DNA from: Actinomycetaceae bacterium
Lineage (GTDB): Bacteria; Actinomycetota; Actinomycetes; Actinomycetales; Actinomycetaceae
Assembly: GCA_030527545.1 (NCBI GenBank)
Contig: JAUNAP010000006.1
Span: 62,001-126,000 of the forward strand
Direction of reading: 5' to 3'
DNA length: 64,000 nucleotides
Position numbers and translations under genes: made by a program. Positions 58,257 to 64,000 of the stretch are shown here, in pieces. The notes beneath the pieces are model-generated. The model saw nothing but the letters and a program-made list of their open reading frames with translations, ran no database searches and was not told the DNA's origin. Within the stretch, counting starts at the first letter, position 1. Each line of letters opens with the position of its first letter.

Positions 58257-59618
58257 TTACTTCTGCTGGCGCTTCTTCTTCGCGCGCTCACGCGCGGCCT
58301 TCTTTCGCTCTGCGCGCTTGCGTTCGATTTCTTCCTTATCGTAATTCTTCTTCGCCTGCGCCTGGGCGCGCCGCTCACGCGCTTCCTTTTGCTGAGCGCG
58401 CGTGAGGTTACGCGGCTGCTTGGTGTGGTCGCGCTGACCCGGTGTGACGTCGGCACGCCCGGCCTGGCGGGCCTCGGCCTTGTCCTGCACCTCGAGCATC
58501 TTTTGCATGAAAGATTTCTTGTTGGGGTCGCGCTGCTTACGTGGAGCGGCCTCCAGTTCGAGCTTGATGCGCTTGTCACGCAGATCCGTCTGCAGGGCCT
58601 CGCGTTCGGAAACGGCCTTGACCATGTTCTCGCCAAGCTCGCTCCTCGTCTCAGCGAGCGCTGTTTCGGACTTGCGTTCGGCTCGGCCGAGTTTGACCTG
58701 TGCCTCAGACACAGCGAGATCGCTGAAACCGAGCTGTTCGATCTTCTTGGTGTACTCGCCCTCGCGAGTTTCCTTGTAGCTGTCGTAGCGACGCTGGTGG
58801 CGGGCCAGCATGTTCTTGTGGGCCGGTGAGTTCGGGGTCGGCAAGAAGTAGAGAATGCCCCACTGCTGGATGAGCGAGAACAGCATGGAAACCATCCAGT
58901 ACACAAGCACGCCGATCTGGAGGTTGAAGCCCACAAAGGCCATCATGATTGGCATCGTGATGCCCATGATCTTCATCATGCGAGCCGCCTGGTCGTTGCC
59001 CACACCCATGTTCTTCGGTGCAAGCCAACCCATCGACAGCCACATGAGAGCGACGTAGACGACGACCAGGATGATGGCCAAGTAGCGCGTGTGCGGATCG
59101 CTCGTCGTCAGCATAGAGTCCGAGAGCTGGGCACCAAAGAACGTTGAGTTCTCAATGTTTTGCGCGACCGATTGAGTCATAGGACCCAGCGAAGACTTCG
59201 CCCACGTGCCGTGGGCGATGGCCGGCGCATTGTAGAGGACTCGGTAGAGGGCGAACAGGACTGGCATCTGGACGAGCATCGGCCAGCATGACGCCATCGG
59301 GTTAGCCCCGTAGTGCCCGTAGAGATCGGATATCTCAAGCTGCATCTGGCGGCGCGATTCCGGGTCGCGTCGATCCTTGTATTTGTCCTGGATCTTCTTG
59401 ATCTCGGGCTGGATGACACCCATTGCTCGCGCCGATCGGGCCGACTTCAACGCGAGCGGCAACACGATGATACGCACAATGATCGTCATGACGAGGATGC
59501 CGCCGACCCATCCCCACGACTCGTTCGTGCCCAAGGCGACGAGAGCGTCGTGCGAGACGACCCACAGCCAGGCGATGGCGATCTTAAAGGGGTAGAGGAA
59601 GGTATCGAAGAACCCCAT
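58257..59618 (-). CDS. yidC: membrane protein insertase YidC
   Basis: Inserts and folds inner-membrane proteins with or without SecYEG. The 453-residue protein has the Oxa1/YidC core: helices near 5-25 and 30-55 (VLPLALKSARSARAMGVIQPEIKKIQDKYK after them is the coiled-coil C1 loop), then helices near 105-125, 175-195, 215-255. The C-terminal 180 residues are a long, basic, coiled-coil tail (Lys/Arg/Glu-rich), typical for Gram-positive types lacking SRP-independent factors, and likely bind ribosomes. Confidence 0.95.
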   Translation of the reverse strand: MGFFDTFLYPFKIAIAWLWVVSHDALVALGTNESWGWVGGILVMTIIVRIIVLPLALKSARSARAMGVIQPEIKKIQDKYKDRRDPESRRQMQLEISDLYGHYGANPMASCWPMLVQMPVLFALYRVLYNAPAIAHGTWAKSSLGPMTQSVAQNIENSTFFGAQLSDSMLTTSDPHTRYLAIILVVVYVALMWLSMGWLAPKNMGVGNDQAARMMKIMGITMPIMMAFVGFNLQIGVLVYWMVSMLFSLIQQWGILYFLPTPNSPAHKNMLARHQRRYDSYKETREGEYTKKIEQLGFSDLAVSEAQVKLGRAERKSETALAETRSELGENMVKAVSEREALQTDLRDKRIKLELEAAPRKQRDPNKKSFMQKMLEVQDKAEARQAGRADVTPGQRDHTKQPRNLTRAQQKEARERRAQAQAKKNYDKEEIERKRAERKKAARERAKKKRQQK

Positions 59619-59633
59619 AGTGTTCGTTCCTTT

Positions 59634-59960
59634 CTAGCCGTGTTCGCTCACGCGAGCTGCGGCCTCGTCGAGTCGGGCCCAGTAGGCCTTGAGCTCGTCG
59701 TCGCTCATGCGGGTAACGGGCTCGGGCCTCCACTGTCCGGGTAGAGGCGGCAAATCGACGCCCCCCATCGACCAGGGATTGCACCGGGCGAGTCTCCACG
59801 TCGTGAGGATGAAACCCTTGATGAGTCCGTGGCGGGTGAGGGCTTCGACCGCATAGGCCGAGCATGTCGGATAGTACTTGCATCGGGCCGGCAGCATCGG
59901 CGATATCCAGCGCTGGTAAGCAACGATGGGCGTGGCGCAGATCTTGCCGAGGATACTCAC
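59634..59960 (-). CDS. yidD: membrane protein insertion efficiency factor YidD
   Basis: A 108-residue Yid[32 protein letters not shown] and the [10 protein letters not shown] motif contain the family cysteines. I chose the GTG at 59960, which overlaps the rnpA stop (GTGA); the longer upstream frame is rnpA in another frame. It helps YidC, encoded next. Confidence 0.92.
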   Translation of the reverse strand: MSILGKICATPIVAYQRWISPMLPARCKYYPTCSAYAVEALTRHGLIKGFILTTWRLARCNPWSMGGVDLPPLPGQWRPEPVTRMSDDELKAYWARLDEAAARVSEHG

Positions 59961-60316
59961 GTCGCGTCCGCCTCGAGTGCCCCTACTTTTCGCAATCCTG
60001 TCACCAGGGAGCGTCTCAGACACTCGCTCGTACACCCGAGCGCCGTCGCCTTCACACTGATAACGAGCCGGGCTGAGGCCGGCAGAGCATCGACGTAGTC
60101 AGCTACGAGGTGGCGCAGCTGGCGCTGGACACGATGCCGATCTGTTGCGTGAGCGAGTTCGCGTTTGGGTACAGCGAAACCGACCAGCGGTGCCGTGGGG
60201 CCCGTCTGGTCGGTCGCGTAGTGGACGACGAGGTGCTTCGTGCCACCGTGGCGCCCCCGGCGTAGGGCTTGTCGAAAGTCCGCCGGGGCGACCATCCTGT
60301 GGCGCCGTGGCAGCAC
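59957..60316 (-). CDS. rnpA: ribonuclease P protein component
   Basis: Protein subunit of RNase P that matures tRNA 5' ends. The 119-residue protein begins [25 protein letters not shown], and the RNR-like segment is [12 protein letters not shown] where the usual Asn is His. I chose the GTG at 60316, 1 nt after the rpmH stop; upstream extension is rpmH in another frame. Confidence 0.92.
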   Translation of the reverse strand: MLPRRHRMVAPADFRQALRRGRHGGTKHLVVHYATDQTGPTAPLVGFAVPKRELAHATDRHRVQRQLRHLVADYVDALPASARLVISVKATALGCTSECLRRSLVTGLRKVGALEADAT

Positions 60317-60317
60317 G

Positions 60318-60455
60318 TTACGCCGAAATCGCCTTACGACCCTTACGCCGGCGAGCGGCGAGGATGGCACGACCGGCGCGCGTACGCATGCGCAGACGGA
60401 AGCCGTGCTTCTTGGCGCGGCGGCGGTTATTGGGCTGGAAAGTCCGCTTAGTCAC
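60318..60455 (-). CDS. rpmH: ribosomal protein bL34
   Basis: The 45-residue protein [21 protein letters not shown] and on to RKGRKAISA is an unmistakable L34. GTG start at 60455 with AGGAGAAG upstream. It leads the operon rpmH-rnpA-yidD-yidC-khpB-rsmG and is divergent from dnaA. Confidence 0.97.
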   Translation of the reverse strand: MTKRTFQPNNRRRAKKHGFRLRMRTRAGRAILAARRRKGRKAISA

Positions 60456-60926
60456 TGTTGATCTTCTCCTGCTGCAGCTGGCCCACACCCCGGGCGGGCC
60501 GATACCTGTCTTCGCCCGAGGACAGGCCGTCGGGCGGGCAAACAACGCACAAGCCTATGTGGATGTGCAGGGGCGGTCAATCGTTGGCGCGGCGTGTTGT
60601 CCCACGTGTGCGTGGAGCGAGTGTGGACAGCGTGTGTATAGGCGTGGGGATAGGTTGGGGGCAACGATGGGGATGACTGTGGATGCGACCTTGATCGCTC
60701 GAGCGCGTCTCCACGCCGAATAAACGCTCTGACTGGGACTTTTCGTTGATATTGAGCCGTTGGAGACGATGAGATTACACGAGTGTAGTTATCCACATAG
60801 TTATCCCCAGCTTGTGGATAACTTGGGTGTGGCGTATTCTCACCCCCGTTGGTCTTTTGTCTCACTCGCGCCATCGGATCGTGACCGATGTCATGTGCCG
60901 CCAGAGAGCCGAAGGAAGGAATCTTC
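60456..60926. promoter_or_regulatory. rpmH-dnaA intergenic region with DnaA boxes
   Basis: A 471-bp gap with divergent promoters. DnaA boxes: TTATCCACA (60789-60797, perfect), TTATCCCCA (60801-60809), and TTATCCACA on the other strand as TGTGGATAA (60813-60821, perfect). Looser matches lie near 60640-60684 (TGGGGATAG, TGTGGATGC). They are close to the dnaA start and may autoregulate dnaA or form part of oriC. Confidence 0.75.
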
Positions 60927-62405
60927 ATGGATGACGCCCTCCTATCGACGTGGAAAAGCGCCCTCGCGCGCTTCGACGAGGAATCGACTCTTCCGCCGTC
61001 AGCGCGCGGGATCCTCTCCCTGTCAACCCCCCTGGGGATGGTCGCAGGCACAATCCTTGTCGCCGTCCCCAACGCCTATGCCAAGACGTCGATCGACAGC
61101 CCGGAGATTCAACGTCCCCTCACCGCAACTCTGTCAGAACTACTTGGTCGCTCCGTGAAGGTCGCTGTCTCCGTTGACGAAGACGCCTTCACTCAGCCCG
61201 CACCCGCTGCGAAGCCAACAGCTACTCCGGCACCCATCGCGCAGCCCGCGGTTCCAGCATCCTCGCCTGAGCCCGCCAGTCAGCCCGCACCCGCTGAGCC
61301 CCCCGAACCTTCGCCTGTCCCCCACGAGACTCCCCTGCCTCCCGCCACCGCGGCGCAGGCCAGTTCAGATTCCCACCTCAACCCGAACTACACGTTCTCC
61401 ACCTTCGTCATCGGCTCGTCGAACCGATTCGCTACCGCCGCAGCCAAGGCCGCAGCGGAAAACCCCGGCCACGCCTACAACCCTCTTTTCATCTTCGGCG
61501 GTTCTGGCCTGGGTAAAACCCACCTGCTCCATGCGATCGGACACGAGGCCCTCTCGCTGCGCCCCGACCTCAAGGTCAAGTACGTTAACTCCGAAGAATT
61601 CACGAACGACTTCATCAACTCGATCGCGACGGGGCGTTCACTGGAGTTTCAAAACCGCTACCGCGCTGTGGACATCCTCCTCGTCGACGACATCCAGTTC
61701 CTACAGGGCAAGGAGCAAACGATCGAGGAGTTCTTCCACACGTTCAACGCTCTGCACACCCAGGGTTCGCAGATCGTCATCACCTCCGATATGCCACCCA
61801 AGCGACTGGGCGGCTTCGAGGAGCGTATGCGATCGCGCTTCGAATGGGGCCTCCAGGTCGACATCCAACCGGCAGATCTCGAAACCCGTATCGCTATCTT
61901 GTCAACGAAAGCCGAGCAGGAGCGCATCGAGGTCGAACTGCCCGTTCTCGAATACATTGCCGCCCGTTTTTCGACCAACATCCGCGAGCTCGAAGGCGCC
62001 CTCGTTCGCGTGACCGCGTTCGCTTCCCTGTCCAAGCAGCCGATCACAACGGATCTTGCCGCCGTCGTCCTCAAGGACAACGTCTCAGATCCGGCGACGC
62101 AAGAGATCACCGCGAGCCTCATTAAGACAGAGACGTCGAAGTACTTCAACGTGACGACGGATGCGCTGTGTTCGGCCTCTCGTTCGCGGGCCCTCACGGA
62201 GGCACGCCAGATCGCCATGTACCTGTGCCGCGAGCTGACGGACTTGTCGCTGCCGGCAATCGGGCAGGAGTTTGGAGGGCGCGACCACACGACGGTCATG
62301 TATGCAAACAAGAAGATCACGGAGGCCATGGGCGCCAAGCCCAAGGTCTACAACGATGTCACCGAACTGACTTCGAAGATCCGGATGGCTGCACGCAGCC
62401 GCTAG
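60927..62405 (+). CDS. dnaA: chromosomal replication initiator DnaA
   Basis: AAA+ protein that melts the origin. The 492-residue form has domain I (1-85), a Pro/Ala-rich domain II linker (86-150), domain III with Walker [10 protein letters not shown] (191-199) and Walker [13 protein letters not shown], and domain IV with the DnaA signature [17 protein letters not shown] that binds the box. I chose the ATG at 60927, with GAAGGAAGG 7 nt upstream, over the in-frame upstream ATG at 60888. The usual dnaN does not follow. Confidence 0.97.
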   Translation: MDDALLSTWKSALARFDEESTLPPSARGILSLSTPLGMVAGTILVAVPNAYAKTSIDSPEIQRPLTATLSELLGRSVKVAVSVDEDAFTQPAPAAKPTATPAPIAQPAVPASSPEPASQPAPAEPPEPSPVPHETPLPPATAAQASSDSHLNPNYTFSTFVIGSSNRFATAAAKAAAENPGHAYNPLFIFGGSGLGKTHLLHAIGHEALSLRPDLKVKYVNSEEFTNDFINSIATGRSLEFQNRYRAVDILLVDDIQFLQGKEQTIEEFFHTFNALHTQGSQIVITSDMPPKRLGGFEERMRSRFEWGLQVDIQPADLETRIAILSTKAEQERIEVELPVLEYIAARFSTNIRELEGALVRVTAFASLSKQPITTDLAAVVLKDNVSDPATQEITASLIKTETSKYFNVTTDALCSASRSRALTEARQIAMYLCRELTDLSLPAIGQEFGGRDHTTVMYANKKITEAMGAKPKVYNDVTELTSKIRMAARSR

Positions 62406-62820
62406 TGACCTTGCTCGCGAAATACGACAGGTGTTATTCCCGGTTTGCCGCTCCATACCGCCAGTTCTCCCCAATTGTGCACAAACCTGTGGATAACTGT
62501 GGATAGGACGGTCGTCCCTGTGCACATGCTTCCCCCAGTCGGTGGATGACGACCTCACCCCGGTTTTTCCTCTCCACACGCCTTCCAGATCTCCTCCCCA
62601 CGCCGTGCACAAGCGAGGCCCCGTCCTTTGACACACAATCTCGCCGCTAGAGAGCCCTTTTCCCCACTCGCTCACATCGTGATGAAGGATGACGACTCGT
62701 CTCTTCTTTCTTTTCTTATCCACTCCCTCACCCAGAGGATTGCCGCGCCGCTCGCCCTAGCGCAACCAGGCAGCAAGTGCCGTAGGATCTAAGCGTTAGT
62801 CAACGAATGGAGGGGTCTGC
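62406..62820. promoter_or_regulatory. dnaA-PBP intergenic region with DnaA boxes, likely oriC
   Basis: A 415-bp gene-free stretch. TGTGGATAA (62488-62496) and TGTGGATAG (62498-62506) are adjacent boxes, and TTATCCACT (62716-62724) lies near the PBP gene. The last 120 bp are pyrimidine-rich (TCTCTTCTTTCTTTTC). In Actinobacteria oriC usually follows dnaA, and this matches in position even though dnaN is gone. Confidence 0.65.
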
Positions 62821-64000
62821 GTGAGCGAGGACGCGAAAAACTACCCGTCTCGTCGAGCTCTGCGCCAGGCACAGCGAGATGCCCAACGGGCTCGCGCTGA
62901 AGCCCCTACGACCCGCACCTCCCGTCCGGTGCACCCGACGACGGGACTGAGCGAGGAGACGACGACCACGACCACGAAACCGCCGAGACGCCGTGGCTTG
63001 TTCGGACGCAAGCCTCACCGAAAGCCTCTCTCGCCCAAAGCCCGACGCAAGCGCATGTGGAAGCGCATCGGTGGGACTCTTGCCGGACTCTTCCTTGCAG
63101 GAATTATTGGCGTGTCTGCTCTGTTCATTGGCGCTTACGTCCTCATGGATATTCCACGCCCAGACGAGGCCGCTCAAGCCGAAGTGACGACGGTCTACTA
63201 CGCCGACGGCAAGACTCCCATGGCTCAGTTTGCCGACCGTAACCGCACGATCATCGACACATCGAAGCTACCCGACTACGTCGGTCAAGCTGTCGTCGCT
63301 TCGGAGGATCGAACATTCTTCGAAAATTCTGGTGTTGATCTGCGTGGCATCGCTCGCGCCCTGTGGAACAACATTCAGGGCAAGCCCACCCAGGGTGGAT
63401 CGACTCTGTCTCAGCAGTACGTTGAGAACTACTACCTGGGGGCAAACAAGACCTACTGGGGGAAGTTCAAAGAGAGCATTCTCGCCCTCAAGATCAACCG
63501 CCAGCAGAACAAGGACGAGATTCTTAACAACTACCTCAACACGATCTACTACGGCCGCTCGGCCTATGGGGTCGAGGCAGCCGCACACGCCTACTTCAAC
63601 AAGTCAGCGGCAGATTTGACCGTTTCGGAGGCTGCGCTCCTCGCCGGCATCATCCCTGCCCCCAACGCGTGGGATCCTCGCGTCGATCCGAAGTCGGCGG
63701 AAATTCGGTGGAACCGGGTCCTCGACAATATGGTCGCTGATGGGTGGATCTCCGCTGAGGAACGATCCAAGCAGCAGTTCCCGGAGACAATCGAGCACAC
63801 TCAAAAGTCCTCCGATTACACCGGTTCCAAGGGTTACTTGCTCACGCACGTGCGCTCCGAGCTTGTCCATTCGGTGGGCTACACCGAAGATGAGCTCGAT
63901 ACGATGGGGCTGCGTATTGTGACGACGATAGACCCGAACAAGCAGAAGATGGCCGAGGAGGCCGTGAAGAAACTGCCCGCTCATCAAGAGAATTTGCGCG
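62821..64000 (+). CDS. class A penicillin-binding protein, 3' truncated by window edge
   Basis: Peptidoglycan glycosyltransferase/transpeptidase; only the first 393 residues are visible. The cytoplasmic start is basic with Thr/Arg/Pro runs (1-78), a membrane helix covers about 82-105, and the GT51 transglycosylase domain begins near 120. ASEDRTFFENSGVD (160-173) has catalytic Glu162, and QGGSTLSQQYVENYY and NNYLNTIYYGRSAYGVEAAAHAYF are conserved. The transpeptidase domain lies past the edge. GTG start at 62821 has GGAGGGG 5 nt upstream. The frame is open to 64000. Confidence 0.94.
   Translation, partial: MSEDAKNYPSRRALRQAQRDAQRARAEAPTTRTSRPVHPTTGLSEETTTTTTKPPRRRGLFGRKPHRKPLSPKARRKRMWKRIGGTLAGLFLAGIIGVSALFIGAYVLMDIPRPDEAAQAEVTTVYYADGKTPMAQFADRNRTIIDTSKLPDYVGQAVVASEDRTFFENSGVDLRGIARALWNNIQGKPTQGGSTLSQQYVENYYLGANKTYWGKFKESILALKINRQQNKDEILNNYLNTIYYGRSAYGVEAAAHAYFNKSAADLTVSEAALLAGIIPAPNAWDPRVDPKSAEIRWNRVLDNMVADGWISAEERSKQQFPETIEHTQKSSDYTGSKGYLLTHVRSELVHSVGYTEDELDTMGLRIVTTIDPNKQKMAEEAVKKLPAHQENLR

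Noticed and set aside
1-64000. tRNA, rRNA, CRISPR, insertion sequences, prophage
   Set aside because: Reading both strands by eye I saw no TTCGA-type tRNA arm with matching stems in gaps, no regular spaced repeats and no transposase or integrase frame. Small RNAs could still be missed.

Overview
The window is GC-rich, densely packed bacterial DNA from next to a chromosome replication origin. The gene content points to a high-GC Actinobacterium, and my best guess is Actinomycetaceae or a close relative. The reasons are the block parB-parA-rsmG-khpB-yidC-yidD-rnpA-rpmH followed by a divergent dnaA, canonical 16-bp parS sites, the MurT/GatD pair, a coproporphyrin-dependent haem pathway, DciA next to RecF, and many start codons placed 6-7 nt after a -10 box (leaderless transcripts). 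The genus is not resolved. I saw no insertion sequence, prophage, CRISPR array, rRNA or tRNA.

Layout. 0-1.7 kb: end of a membrane protein, an alpha/beta hydrolase and convergent nth. 1.8-4.5 kb: ABC exporter pair and a methyltransferase. 4.5-7.5 kb (minus): dnaN-recF-dciA, a replication trio usually found just after dnaA. 7.6-12.6 kb: murT-gatD-murJ (lipid II amidation and flipping) and a YwiC-like membrane protein. 12.5-14.4 kb (minus): a WXG-like small protein and a GHSQG hydrolase. 14.5-23.5 kb: haem cluster, with hemA and a ferrochelatase-ChdC fusion on minus and hemE-hemY-hemC-hemD-hemB on plus from one divergent control region. 23.5-27.7 kb: a half-length TM0106-type nuclease and the UPF0237-UPF0210 operon. 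27.8-32.5 kb: brnQ, a histidine phosphatase, ddh and hemL. 32.7-35.2 kb: a Pro/Thr-rich cell-envelope protein and an unknown partner. 35.2-38.5 kb: an aminotransferase divergent from a NatAB-like ABC pair. 38.5-42.8 kb: purB, an unknown bitopic protein, an unknown 166-aa protein and a second GHSQG hydrolase. 42.9-46.3 kb: copZ, a CopA with an internal metal-binding domain, and a DedA protein. 46.4-53.5 kb: a flippase-like pseudokinase fusion, a DsbA/CcdA redox pair, an aminotransferase, a Ddl-like ATP-grasp ligase and a small lipoprotein. 53.5-60.5 kb: parS sites and the parB-to-rpmH block. 60.5-64 kb: origin region, dnaA, a second DnaA-box region and the start of a class A penicillin-binding protein that runs off the end.

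How the parts fit. Cell-envelope synthesis is a strong theme (MurT/GatD amidate lipid II, MurJ flips it, Ddh makes meso-diaminopimelate, the Ddl-like ligase may make D-Ala-D-Ala, the PBP polymerises). Haem synthesis is nearly complete from glutamyl-tRNA to haem through coproporphyrin; HemL sits 8 kb beyond the main cluster. Replication and segregation genes (dnaA, dnaN, recF, dciA, parAB, parS) share the window but dnaN-recF-dciA is over 50 kb from dnaA, which suggests a rearrangement.

The most unusual observations are the copper ATPase whose HMA domain lies inside the catalytic ATP-binding region instead of at the N-terminus, the ferrochelatase-ChdC fusion that keeps an internal ribosome binding site, the relocated dnaN-recF-dciA trio, the WXG-like/hydrolase gene pair with a paralogue elsewhere, and MurT without its zinc-ribbon cysteines.
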